64,000 nucleotides of DNA, taken from NCBI GenBank assembly GCA_963800065.1, contig CAWCZO010000003.1, forward strand, positions 248,001 to 312,000. Reading direction: 5' to 3'. The notes under the pieces were generated by a model. That model saw only the letters and a program-made list of their open reading frames with translations, was not told the origin of the DNA and ran no database searches. Positions 19,071 through 27,424 of the stretch are shown in pieces. Each line of letters opens with the position of its first letter. The first letter of the stretch is position 1. This DNA comes from CAWJFJ01 sp963800065. Lineage in GTDB: Bacteria > Actinomycetota > Acidimicrobiia > Acidimicrobiales > UBA8190. The position numbers and the translations under genes were made by a program.

Positions 19071-19640
19071 GTGAGCGTCGACGTCGAACGGGTGCAGAAG
19101 ATCGTCGCCGAGTTGCTGGCCGCCATCGGCGAGGAACCCGACCGCGAGGGGCTGCAGGCCACGCCGCGCCGGGTGGCCGCCATGTTCCAGGAATTGTTCG
19201 CCGGCAACGACGACGACCCGGGGAGCCATCTCACGGTGACCTTCGCCGCCGAGCACGACGAGATGGTGATGGTGCGCGACATCCCGTTCGCCTCCTTGTG
19301 CGAGCACCACATGATCCCGTTCATGGGAAAGGCCCACGTGGGCTACATTCCCGGCGAGGACGGCCGGATCACCGGCCTGTCCAAGCTGGCCCGTCTGGTC
19401 GACTCCTTCGCCCACCGGTTGCAGGTGCAGGAGCGGATGACGACCCAGATCGCCGACACCATCGAGAAGGTCCTCGAGCCCCGGGGGGTGCTCGTGGTGG
19501 TGGAGGCCGAGCATCTCTGCATGTCGATGCGCGGCGTGAAGAAGCCCGGGACCCTCACCATCACCTCGGCCGTCCGCGGCTTGTTCCGCGACGACCCCCG
19601 GACGCGGTCCGAGGCCATGGAATTCGTCCACGGCCGGTGA
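19071..19640 (+). CDS. folE: GTP cyclohydrolase I
   Basis: A 189-residue enzyme of normal length. It makes 7,8-dihydroneopterin triphosphate from GTP, the first step of folate synthesis. Zinc ligands sit in SLCEHHMIPF and in EHLCMS; GLSKLARLVDSFAHRLQVQERMT is the signature block. GTG start after GAGGGAGTC. It opens the folE-folP-folB-folK run, although folP seems to have its own leaderless start. Confidence 0.96.
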   Translation: MSVDVERVQKIVAELLAAIGEEPDREGLQATPRRVAAMFQELFAGNDDDPGSHLTVTFAAEHDEMVMVRDIPFASLCEHHMIPFMGKAHVGYIPGEDGRITGLSKLARLVDSFAHRLQVQERMTTQIADTIEKVLEPRGVLVVVEAEHLCMSMRGVKKPGTLTITSAVRGLFRDDPRTRSEAMEFVHGR

Positions 19641-19695
19641 GAGGACCGCCGCCGACCGGTCGCGGACGGCGGCGGGCGGCTCTACGCTACGGCCC

Positions 19696-20506
19696 ATGCG
19701 ACCCCTCGTGATGGGTGTTCTGAACGTGACGCCCGACTCGTTCTCCGACGGGGGTCGGTACCTCGACCCCGACCGGGCGCTCGAGCGCGGCCTGGAGATG
19801 GTGGCCGAGGGGGCCGATCTGGTCGACGTGGGCGGGGAGTCGAGCCGTCCGGGAGCCGAGCCGGTGTCCGCCGCCGAGGAGCGCCGCCGGGTTGTGCCGG
19901 TGATCGACGCCCTGGCCGCCCACGTCCGGGTGTCGGTCGACACGGTGAAGCCGGCCGTGGCCGAGGCCGCCGTGGCCGCCGGGGCCACCCTGGTGAACGA
20001 CATCTCGGCCACGCTGTGGCCCGTGGCCGCCTCCCACGGGGTCGGATGGGTGGCCATGCACATGCTGGGGACCCCGGCCACCATGCAGGACGACCCCCGC
20101 TACGACGACGTGGTGGCCGAGGTGCGGTCCTTCGTTCTCGACCGGGCCCGCCGGGCCACCGAGGCCGGCGTCGGGGAGGTGTGGGTGGACCCCGGGTTCG
20201 GTTTCGGGAAGACCGCCGGGCAGAACCTGTCGCTGCTGCACCACCTGCCGCGAACTGACCACGGCCGGCTTCCCGGTGCTGGTGGGGACGAGCCGGAAGT
20301 CCTTCCTCGGCACCCTGGCACCCACGGCCGACGGCCGGCCCGCCCCGGCCGGGGACCGTCTGGCCGGATCGCTGTCCACGGCGACGTGGGCCATGCTGGC
20401 CGGGGCCGCCATGGTCCGGGTCCACGACGTGGCGGCCACGGTGCAGGCGGCCACCCTCGTCGGGGAGACGGGGCTGGTCGGGCAGACGGGGATGGTGCCG
20501 GCATGA
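19696..20506 (+). pseudogene. folP: Dihydropteroate synthase, frameshifted as assembled
   Basis: Full-length folP is present in two frames. The first part reads MGVLNVTPDSFSDGG, VDVGGESSRPGAEPV, then DPGFGFGKTAGQNLSLLHHL. The frame is then lost at 20248-20249, where CTGCCGCGAACTG has one C more than needed for Leu-Arg-Glu-Leu. In the +1 frame the missing end continues as TTAGFPVLVGTSRKSFLG to a TGA at 20504-20506. Every key motif survives across the two frames, so either a sequencing error or a very recent mutation is the cause. The enzyme joins p-aminobenzoate to the pterin. TACGCT ends 7 bases before the ATG, a leaderless-type start. The end overlaps the next gene by ATGA. Confidence 0.9.
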
Positions 20507-21054
20507 GGGGCAAGTGGGCGGCGGGGATCTCGCCCCGGAACTTCACCTGGGTGGTCCAGGATCAGCTGGCCGTGAGCGAGCGGCCGGGGGGCTTCGCCCC
20601 CAACCACCGCCGGGTCCGGCGCCAGGAGGAGATCATCTGGCTGCGGGTCCAGGGCTTCACGCGGGTGGTGTCGCTGCTGCCGTCGTCGCACAACCTGGCC
20701 GCCTACGACGAGGGTGAGCTCACCAGCTCCCACTTCCCCTTCGGGCCCGGTGGTGACCAGCGCGAGGTCCTGCTCGAGCTGTACCGGAGCCTCGACGAAT
20801 GGACGGCGGCCGGTGAACGCGTGCTGGTCCACCAGGAGGAGCTGGGCGACCGCGTCATGGGGGTGGTGGCCGGCTACCTGTTCTGGTCGGGCCGTCTCCC
20901 CGGGGGAGCGCAGGCCATCGTGGCCGTCGAGCAGCTGATCGGTCACCAGATGGGACCCCAGGGTCGCGACGTCGCCGCCCAGGCCGTGGCCCTGGGCACC
21001 GCCGCCGCCGACAAGCGCCGGGCCCCGCGCCGCGGTGCCGGAACGGGGCGGTGA
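20503..21054 (+). CDS. Dual-specificity-phosphatase-fold protein lacking the catalytic Cys (pseudophosphatase)
   Basis: 183 residues. The layout follows tyrosine/dual-specificity phosphatases: TWVVQDQLAVSERP at the start, GFTRVVSLL, HFPF, then the P-loop position VLVHQEELGDRVMGVVAGYL. The family signature is His-Cys-x5-Arg. Here His110 and Arg117 remain but Gln111 occupies the Cys position, so phosphatase chemistry is not expected. The last 20 residues are basic. It overlaps folP (ATGA) and folB (GTGA), so it is translated with the folate genes. A regulatory or scaffolding role is inference. Confidence 0.7.
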   Translation: MRGKWAAGISPRNFTWVVQDQLAVSERPGGFAPNHRRVRRQEEIIWLRVQGFTRVVSLLPSSHNLAAYDEGELTSSHFPFGPGGDQREVLLELYRSLDEWTAAGERVLVHQEELGDRVMGVVAGYLFWSGRLPGGAQAIVAVEQLIGHQMGPQGRDVAAQAVALGTAAADKRRAPRRGAGTGR

Positions 21055-21422
21055 CGGGGGACCGGATCGAGATCCGGAGCCTGCGCCTGGTCGGGGTGCA
21101 CGGTCTGCTCCCCGAGGAACGCAGCCGCCCCCAACCCCTCGAGGTCGATCTCGACGTGGAGGTCGACATGGCCGGCGCCGCCGCCAGCGACGACCTGGCC
21201 GACACCGCTGACTACGGCGCCGTCATCGCCGCCGTGGCCGCCGTGGTGGCCGGCCCCCCGCACGACCTGCTCGAGTCCCTGGCCGGCGCCGTGGCCGACG
21301 CCGTGCTCGGCGACGGGCGGGTGACGTCGGTGACGGTGGCGGTGAGGAAGCTACGACCGCCGGTCCCCTTCGACGTGGGCTCCACCGGCGTCCGCCTCAC
21401 CCGGCCCCGCTCACGACCCTGA
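21051..21422 (+). CDS. folB: Dihydroneopterin aldolase
   Basis: A 123-residue enzyme of normal size. It converts 7,8-dihydroneopterin to 6-hydroxymethyl-dihydropterin. The family pattern is seen in LVGVHGLLPEER, the LADTADYGAVI block (catalytic Tyr region), LLESLAGAVAD and VTVAVRKLRPPVPFDV (catalytic Lys). GTG start overlaps the preceding stop by four bases. Confidence 0.93.
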   Translation: MTGDRIEIRSLRLVGVHGLLPEERSRPQPLEVDLDVEVDMAGAAASDDLADTADYGAVIAAVAAVVAGPPHDLLESLAGAVADAVLGDGRVTSVTVAVRKLRPPVPFDVGSTGVRLTRPRSRP

Positions 21423-21426
21423 CGGC

Positions 21427-21885
21427 GTGCGGTCCTTCCTCGGTCTCGGGTCGAACATGGGGGACCGGGAAGCGCACCTGCGCCGCGCCCTGGCGGCGCT
21501 GCCCGACCTGGTGGCCGTGTCCCCCCTGTACGAGACCGAGCCGGTGGGGGGCCCGCCGGGCCAGGACCGGTACCTCAACCTGGTGGCCGAGCTGGCGTCC
21601 GCGCTGACGCCGCGGGAGCTGCTGGCTGTGGCCCGGCGGCTGGAGGACCGGGCGGGCCGGGTGCGGACCGTGCGCCACGGCCCGCGGACCCTCGACGTCG
21701 ACGTCCTCCTGGTGGGCGATCTGGTCGTCTCCGAGCCCGATCTCGTCGTGCCCCATCCCCGGATGTGGGAGCGCCGTTTCGTGGTGGCCCCGCTCGCCGA
21801 TCTGGCCCCCGATCTCGTCTCACCGTCGGTGAGGATTGCCTCTGGTGGAGACGTCCGTGAGCTGGGTATGCTGAGCGGGTACTGA
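21427..21885 (+). CDS. folK: 6-hydroxymethyl-7,8-dihydropterin pyrophosphokinase
   Basis: 152 residues. LGLGSNMGDRE at the start, SPLYETEPVGG, and GPRTLDVDVLLVGD (Mg-binding Asp pair) followed by VPHPRMWERRFVVAPLADL are the standard HPPK motifs. It supplies the pyrophosphorylated pterin that FolP uses. GTG start 5 bases after folB. Confidence 0.95.
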   Translation: MRSFLGLGSNMGDREAHLRRALAALPDLVAVSPLYETEPVGGPPGQDRYLNLVAELASALTPRELLAVARRLEDRAGRVRTVRHGPRTLDVDVLLVGDLVVSEPDLVVPHPRMWERRFVVAPLADLAPDLVSPSVRIASGGDVRELGMLSGY

Positions 21886-21945
21886 TCCGATCGCCTGACG
21901 CGACCGGCACCCTCGGTGAGGGGCTGGAGCGCAGAAAGGTTTCCG

Positions 21946-22671
21946 GTGACATCTCTGGCGCTGGTGGGCCCCGGGCGGGCCGGCCGCTCGTTGGGTTCGG
22001 CCCTTGTCGACACCGGCTGTGAGCTGCGTGCCGTGTGGGGGCGCGGCGACGACCCCACGGGGGCCGCCGCCGGTGTCGACGTCGTGATCATCGCCACCCC
22101 CGACGCCGCCGTGGCCGAGGTGGCCGCCGCCATCGCCCCGGTGGAGACGACGGTGGTGCTCCACATGTCGGGCGCCCTCGGCCTCGACGCCCTCGCCCCC
22201 CACCGCCGTCGGGCCTCGTTGCACCCGTTGATGCCGTTGCCCTCACCCGAGGTGGGCCGGGTCCGCCTGCGCAGCGGGATCACCTTCGCCGTGGCCGGCG
22301 ACCCGCTGGCCACCGACCTGGGCCGGGCCCTCGGGGGACGGTGCCTCGAGATCGACGACGACCGGCGCGCCGCCTACCACGCCGCCGCCTGTGTGGCCGC
22401 CAACCATCTGGTGGCGTTGCTCGGCCAGGTGGAACGGGTGGCGGCGTCGGTCGGGCTGGACGTGGGCGCCTTCGTCCCGCTGGCCCTGGCCGCCCTGCGG
22501 GACGTGTCCGATCTGGGTCCCGCCGCCGCCCTCACGGGACCGGCCTCGCGCGGGGACGAGGCCACGCTGGCCCGGCACCGGGCCGCCCTGGCCCCCGAGG
22601 AGGTCGCCGGATACGACGCCGGCGTGGCCCTGGTGCGCCGACTGGCCACGGAGATGGCACCGTGCGGGTGA
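21946..22671 (+). CDS. Rossmann-fold DUF2520 protein of the pantothenate cluster
   Basis: About 241 residues from GTG 21946, chosen because GAAAGG lies 6 bases before it. An N-terminal dinucleotide-binding motif (LVGPGRAGRSLG) and a C-terminal helical DUF2520 domain (RAAYHAAACVAANHLVALL, LTGPASRGDE) resemble ketopantoate-reductase and 6-phosphogluconate-dehydrogenase folds. In actinobacteria this family sits directly before panC, as here. A ketopantoate reductase role has been suspected but I cannot confirm it. No panE or ilvC-type gene is seen in the window. Confidence 0.88.
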   Translation: MTSLALVGPGRAGRSLGSALVDTGCELRAVWGRGDDPTGAAAGVDVVIIATPDAAVAEVAAAIAPVETTVVLHMSGALGLDALAPHRRRASLHPLMPLPSPEVGRVRLRSGITFAVAGDPLATDLGRALGGRCLEIDDDRRAAYHAAACVAANHLVALLGQVERVAASVGLDVGAFVPLALAALRDVSDLGPAAALTGPASRGDEATLARHRAALAPEEVAGYDAGVALVRRLATEMAPCG

Positions 22672-23549
22672 TCACGACGGCTGGAGGGTTCTCCGACGCC
22701 CTCGACGCCGAGCGGGCGCTGGGCCGTCGGGTGGGCCTCGTCCCCACCATGGGCGCCCTGCACGCCGGGCACCGTTCGCTGGTGGCGCGCGCCGCCGACG
22801 AGTGCGACGTCGTCGCCGTGACCGTCTTCGTCAATCCCCTCCAATTCGACGCCGCCGAGGACCTCGACACCTACCCGCGCGATCTCGACGGGGACGTGGC
22901 CCAGGCGGCGTCGGCCGGAGCGGCCATCGTCTTCGCCCCGCCGGTGCAGGAGATGTACCCCGGTTTCCCGGCGCCGGTGGCCACCTCGGTCCACGTCGAC
23001 GCCGTCGGCGACGTGTTGGAGGGCGCCTCGCGGCCCGGGCACTTCGACGGGGTGGCCACCGTGGTGGCCAAGCTGTGCTGCCTGGCCGGACGCAGCCGGG
23101 TGTACTTCGGGGAGAAGGACTTCCAACAGCTGGCCGTGGTCCGCCGGATGGCCGCCGACCTCTGTCTCCCGGTGGAGATCGTGGCCTGCCCCACCGCGCG
23201 CGAGCACGACGGCCTGGCCCTGTCGAGTCGGAACATCCGGTTGTCGGCCGACGGCCGGGTGGCCGCCGTGGCCCTGCACCGCGCCCTCATCGCCGGACTG
23301 GGCGCACTCGACGCCGGTGAGCGCGACCCGGCCCGGGTGGGCGCATTCATGAGAGAGGTCCTGACCGCCGCCGACGGGGTCGTCCCCGACTACGCCGTGG
23401 CCGTCGACGCCGCCACGCTGGCCACACCGCGGCGACTGAGCGGTGAGGTCCGGCTGCTGGTGGCCGCCACCGTGGGGTCCGTGCGGTTGATCGACAACAC
23501 CGGTCTCGTCCTCGAGCGGGCCGAGGCGCCGGTGGGAACGCAGGCATGA
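22662..23549 (+). CDS. panC: Pantoate-beta-alanine ligase
   Basis: About 295 residues. It condenses pantoate and beta-alanine with ATP. The motifs VGLVPTMGALHAGHRSLV (nucleotide-binding HIGH type), FVNPLQFDAAEDLDTYPRD, YFGEKDFQQLAVVRRM and LALSSRNIRLS are complete. GTG 22662 is better spaced from the GGAG; GTG 22668 would give the common GTGA overlap with the preceding gene. panD follows 26 bases on and provides its beta-alanine. Confidence 0.95.
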   Translation: MRVITTAGGFSDALDAERALGRRVGLVPTMGALHAGHRSLVARAADECDVVAVTVFVNPLQFDAAEDLDTYPRDLDGDVAQAASAGAAIVFAPPVQEMYPGFPAPVATSVHVDAVGDVLEGASRPGHFDGVATVVAKLCCLAGRSRVYFGEKDFQQLAVVRRMAADLCLPVEIVACPTAREHDGLALSSRNIRLSADGRVAAVALHRALIAGLGALDAGERDPARVGAFMREVLTAADGVVPDYAVAVDAATLATPRRLSGEVRLLVAATVGSVRLIDNTGLVLERAEAPVGTQA

Positions 23550-23575
23550 CCGATCCGAGAAGAGGGGAGCGCTGA

Positions 23576-23983
23576 GTGATGCGCCGGCGCATGATGAAGT
23601 CCAAGATCCACCGGGCGACGGTGACCGACGCCAATCTCGACTACGTCGGTTCGATCAGTCTCGACCCCGAGCTCATGAAGCTCGCCGACATCCTCGAGTA
23701 CGAGCAGGTGACGGTGGTGGACATCGACAACGGCGCCCGGTTCGAGACCTACGCCATCGTCGGAGGTCCGGGTGAGGTGTGCCTCAACGGCGCCGCGGCG
23801 CGCCTCGTGCACCACGGCGACAAGATCATCGTCATCACCTACGCCGACTACGAGGGTGCCGAGCTCGAGGAGTTCGCCCCCACCATCGTGCACGTCGACG
23901 CCCTCAACGCACCGATCGAGATCAGCTCCACCGTCGAGGTCGGCCGCTACGAGGCCGCGTTGCTCCCGGCAGTGACCGGCTGA
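23576..23983 (+). CDS. panD: Aspartate 1-decarboxylase (pyruvoyl-dependent)
   Basis: 135 residues. The self-cleavage site is the Gly-Ser in LDYVGSISLD near residues 29-30, which generates the pyruvoyl cofactor. VTVVDIDNGARFETYAI, NGAAARLVHHGDKIIVITYA and the C-terminal family blocks are intact. It makes beta-alanine from aspartate. GTG 23576 or ATG 23579 may start it. Confidence 0.96.
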   Translation: MMRRRMMKSKIHRATVTDANLDYVGSISLDPELMKLADILEYEQVTVVDIDNGARFETYAIVGGPGEVCLNGAAARLVHHGDKIIVITYADYEGAELEEFAPTIVHVDALNAPIEISSTVEVGRYEAALLPAVTG

Positions 23984-24015
23984 CACCCGGCCGCTTGTCG
24001 GGAGCGGGACCCGCC

Positions 24016-25647
24016 GTGGAGCTCGACGTTCTCGTTCTCGGTTCCGGGGTGGCCGGGCTGTCGGCCGTCGTCCGCCTGGCCGAGGTCCCCGGGATGCGGG
24101 TCGGCGTGCTGACCAAGGCCGAGCTCTCCCAGTCGGCCACCCGCTGGGCCCAGGGGGGAGTGGCGGCCGTCCTCGGCGGGGACGAGGACTCCACCGATCT
24201 GCACCTGGCCGACACGCTGGCCGCCGGAGCCGGGCTCTGCGACGCCGCCGCCGTGAGGATGCTCGTCGACGAGGGACCGGCGCGCGTCCGCGAGCTGATC
24301 GCCCTGGGGGCGGTGTTCGACCGGGAGGCGGGAGGCGACCTGGCCCGGGCCCGTGAAGGGGGACACTCCACCGCCCGCGTCCTGCACGCCGGGGGCGCGG
24401 CCACCGGGGCCGAGGTGGAGCGGGCCCTGGTGTCGGCCGTGGAGCACACGGCGGCCGCCGTCCTCGAGCGGTGGTTCGCCCTCGATCTGCTGGTGGACGC
24501 TGGCCGGTGCGTCGGGGTGGCGGCCGTCGACCCCGACGGTGCCGTCCGCGACGTCCGGGCCCGGCACGTGGTGCTGGCCACCGGCGGGGCCGGCCAGCTC
24601 TACGCCGTGACGACCAACCCGGTCGAGGCCACCGGTGACGGGATCGCCATGGCCCTGCGCGCCGGAGTGGTCGTCGCCGACGTCGAGTTCTTCCAGTTCC
24701 ATCCCACCGCGCTGCACCATCCGGCCGTGCCCCGGCCCCTTCTGTCCGAGGCGCTGCGGGGCCACGGGGCTCTCCTGCGCGACGCCGACGGCCAGCGCTT
24801 CGTCGACGAGCTGGCGCCGCGCGACGTCGTCAGCCGGGCCATGGCCGAGAGGATGACGGCCGCCGGGGTGCCGCACCTGTGGCTGGACGCCACCGGCCTC
24901 GAGTCCTTCGACCAGCGCTTCCCCACGCTGGCCGACCGGCTGTCGGCCGCCGGACTCGACCCCGCCGTCGACTGGCTGCCCATCGCCCCCGCCGCCCACT
25001 ACCTGTCGGGCGGGGTGGTCACCGACCTCGACGGCGCCAGCGCCCTGCCCGGTCTGTGGGCCGCCGGGGAGACGGCGTGCACCGGGGTGCACGGCGCCAA
25101 CCGGTTGGCCTCGAACTCGCTGCTCGAGGGGATGGTGTTCGGTGCCCGCCTGGCCGAGGCCATCGAGGAGGGTCGCGACGCGCCGACGCCCTCCGGTGTC
25201 ATGGGTGCGCTGCTCGGCGGGGCGTCGGGCGGTGACATCGGATGCACGGACGTGGCCGGGCTGCCGGCCCCGTCGTGGGTGGCGCGGCGCCCGGTGGGCG
25301 ACGGTGACGACGACATGACCAAGAGCCGCCACCGCCTGCAACGGGCCATGACCGAGGGCGCCGGTGTCCTTCGGTCGAGCGCCTCGCTGGCCACGGCGGC
25401 CCACGAGGTGGGCGACGTCGCCGCCACGGCGGCCACGTGGCCGGCCGGCCGGGCCGCCGGGGAGGTGGCCAACCTGGCCGCCGTGGCCACGGCGCTGCTC
25501 CGGTCGGCCGACGCCCGGATCGAGACACGGGGGGCGCACGCCCGCGTCGAGTATCCCGACTCTCGTCCCGAGTGGCGCCGGCGCCTGGTGCACGGTCGGA
25601 TCCCCGTCGCCCCCGGGTCCGGTGCCGACGACGGGGCGACGCCGTGA
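24016..25647 (+). CDS. nadB: L-aspartate oxidase
   Basis: 543 residues from GTG 24016, which has a GGAGCGGGA ribosome-binding site. The FAD site is VLGSGVAGLSA at the N-terminus. GGHSTARVLHAGG, EFFQFHPTAL (active-site region), and AAHYLSGGVVTDLDG with WAAGETACTGVHGANRLASNSLLEG are family signatures. It oxidises aspartate to iminoaspartate for NAD synthesis. It runs straight into nadC (GTGA overlap). nadA is not in the window, so quinolinate synthase must be elsewhere. Confidence 0.95.
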   Translation: MELDVLVLGSGVAGLSAVVRLAEVPGMRVGVLTKAELSQSATRWAQGGVAAVLGGDEDSTDLHLADTLAAGAGLCDAAAVRMLVDEGPARVRELIALGAVFDREAGGDLARAREGGHSTARVLHAGGAATGAEVERALVSAVEHTAAAVLERWFALDLLVDAGRCVGVAAVDPDGAVRDVRARHVVLATGGAGQLYAVTTNPVEATGDGIAMALRAGVVVADVEFFQFHPTALHHPAVPRPLLSEALRGHGALLRDADGQRFVDELAPRDVVSRAMAERMTAAGVPHLWLDATGLESFDQRFPTLADRLSAAGLDPAVDWLPIAPAAHYLSGGVVTDLDGASALPGLWAAGETACTGVHGANRLASNSLLEGMVFGARLAEAIEEGRDAPTPSGVMGALLGGASGGDIGCTDVAGLPAPSWVARRPVGDGDDDMTKSRHRLQRAMTEGAGVLRSSASLATAAHEVGDVAATAATWPAGRAAGEVANLAAVATALLRSADARIETRGAHARVEYPDSRPEWRRRLVHGRIPVAPGSGADDGATP

Positions 25648-26516
25648 CCTCGGCTCCCGTCGACCCGCCCGCCCCCGCCGTGCGCCAGGCCGTGGAGCGC
25701 GCCCTGGCCGAGGACATCGGCCCCCTCGGCGACATCACGGCCTCTCTCGTTCCCGCCGCCGTCACGGCGCGGGCCACGGTGGTGGCCCGCCGCCCCGGGG
25801 TGGTGGCCGGCCGGCTGTGCGCGCTGGAGACCTTCGCCCGGGTCGACCCGACGGTGGCGGTGGACTGGAAGCTCGACGACGGCAGCCCGGTGGTGGCCGG
25901 TTCGGTGGTGGCCGTGGTGAGCGGGCCCCTGCGGTCGATCCTCACCGCCGAGCGCACGGCCCTCAACTTCCTGTGCCATCTGTCGGGGGTGGCCACCACG
26001 GCGCGCCGGTACGTCGAGGTGGTGAGCGCCGCCAACCCGTCCACGCGGGTGCTCGACACCCGCAAGACGACACCCGGTCTGCGCGCCCTGGAGAAGGCGG
26101 CGGTGCGCGCCGGAGGGGCCTTCAACCACCGCGGCAACCTCTCGGAGGCCGTCCTGGTGAAGGACAACCACCGGGGCGGCCTGAGCATCGCCGAGGCCGT
26201 GACGCAGGCCCGGCGGTGGTGGCCGGGCCGGATGGTGGAGGTGGAGTGCGACCGCGCCGATCAGGTGAGCGAGGCCATGGAGGCCGGCGCCGCGGCCGTG
26301 CTCCTCGACAACATGACGCCGGCCGAGGTGGCGTCGTGCGTGGCCTCGGTGCGCGCCGCCCCGGCCGGCGACCGTGTCCTGGTGGAGGTGTCGGGTGGCG
26401 TCACCCTGGACAGCGCACCGCGCTACGCGGCGGCCGGTGCCGACCTGATCTCGGTGGGAGCCATCACCCATTCGGCGCCTGTCCTCGATCTGGCCCTGGA
26501 CCTCGAGGAGGCCTGA
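25644..26516 (+). CDS. nadC: Nicotinate-nucleotide pyrophosphorylase (quinolinate phosphoribosyltransferase)
   Basis: 290 residues, GTG start overlapping nadB. It decarboxylates quinolinate and adds ribose-5-phosphate from PRPP to give NaMN. ALAEDIGPLGDIT at the start, ERTALNFLCHLSGVAT, LDTRKTTPGLRALEK, GGAFNHRGNL and VKDNH carry the substrate-binding Arg/His/Lys residues. VEVSGGVTLD and ISVGAITHSA close the barrel. Complete. Confidence 0.96.
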   Translation: MTSAPVDPPAPAVRQAVERALAEDIGPLGDITASLVPAAVTARATVVARRPGVVAGRLCALETFARVDPTVAVDWKLDDGSPVVAGSVVAVVSGPLRSILTAERTALNFLCHLSGVATTARRYVEVVSAANPSTRVLDTRKTTPGLRALEKAAVRAGGAFNHRGNLSEAVLVKDNHRGGLSIAEAVTQARRWWPGRMVEVECDRADQVSEAMEAGAAAVLLDNMTPAEVASCVASVRAAPAGDRVLVEVSGGVTLDSAPRYAAAGADLISVGAITHSAPVLDLALDLEEA

Positions 26517-26518
26517 CC

Positions 26519-27373
26519 GTGCTGCTGGCCATCGACGTGGGAAACACCGAGACCGTCATCGGCCTGTTCTCGACGGCCCCGGGCGACGACCCCCCCACGG
26601 GGACGCGCCGCGCCCCGCCGGCGCCGCCCGAGCCGGCCGGACTGTCGCACCACTGGCGGCTGTCGACGGTCGACGACCGCACACCCGATGAGCTGGCCCT
26701 GCTCGTCTCCCAGCTGCTCACGCTGGACGGGATGGACGTGACCGAGGTGGTGACGGGGATGGCGGTGACCTCGTCGGTCCCCCGCGTCACCGCCGCCTTC
26801 CGACAGATGGCCAGTCGCTGGTTCGACGTGCCCTGCGTCGTGCTCGAACCGGGGGTGCGCTCGGGCATGCCCATCCTCTACGACAATCCCAAGGAGGTCG
26901 GTCCCGACCGGATCGCCAACGCCATCGGCGCCTTCGACCTCTACGGGGGTCCCTGCATCGTCGTCGACCTGGGCACCGCCACTACGTTCGACGTCATCTC
27001 GGCCGCCGGGGAATACCTGGGCGGGGCCATCGCCCCGGGGATCGCCATCTCCATGGACGCCCTCTTCCACCACGCCGCCGCCTTGCGACGGGTCGATCTG
27101 GTGGAACCGCGCAGCGTCATCGGAAAGTCGACAGTGGAGTCGCTCCAGTCGGGTGCGCTGTACGGGTACGCCGAACAGGTGGACGGGATGTGCCGGCGGA
27201 TCATGGACGAGCTGGGTCCGTGCACGGTGGTGGCCACCGGAGGCCTGTGTGACATCGTGGCGCCGCTGTCTCTTCGGATCGAGCATCGCGAGCCGTGGCT
27301 CACGCTGCACGGGCTGCGCCTGGTCTACGAGCGCAACGTCAACGACGGACAGGGCCACCGGCCAGAACCCTGA
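26519..27373 (+). CDS. coaX: Type III pantothenate kinase
   Basis: 284 residues from GTG 26519, two bases after nadC. ASKHA-fold motifs: LAIDVGNTETVIGLF at the N-terminus and CIVVDLGTATTFDVI centrally, with GGAIAPGIAIS and ATGGLCDIV later. It phosphorylates pantothenate for coenzyme A, using the product of panC-panD just upstream. Residues about 21-43 are a Pro/Arg-rich insertion not typical of the family. A short imperfect repeat surrounds the stop codon. Confidence 0.95.
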   Translation: MLLAIDVGNTETVIGLFSTAPGDDPPTGTRRAPPAPPEPAGLSHHWRLSTVDDRTPDELALLVSQLLTLDGMDVTEVVTGMAVTSSVPRVTAAFRQMASRWFDVPCVVLEPGVRSGMPILYDNPKEVGPDRIANAIGAFDLYGGPCIVVDLGTATTFDVISAAGEYLGGAIAPGIAISMDALFHHAAALRRVDLVEPRSVIGKSTVESLQSGALYGYAEQVDGMCRRIMDELGPCTVVATGGLCDIVAPLSLRIEHREPWLTLHGLRLVYERNVNDGQGHRPEP

Positions 27374-27393
27374 GGGCGGGACCCTGACGGCGG
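27367..27393 (+). repeat. Short imperfect direct repeat around the coaX stop codon
   Basis: ACCCTGAGGGCGG (27367-27379) is followed 14 bases later by ACCCTGACGGCGG (27381-27393), with one mismatch. The first copy contains the coaX TGA. Confidence 0.6.
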
Positions 27394-27424
27394 ACCCCGG
27401 CGCCGACCGGTAGCGTCGTCGCCC

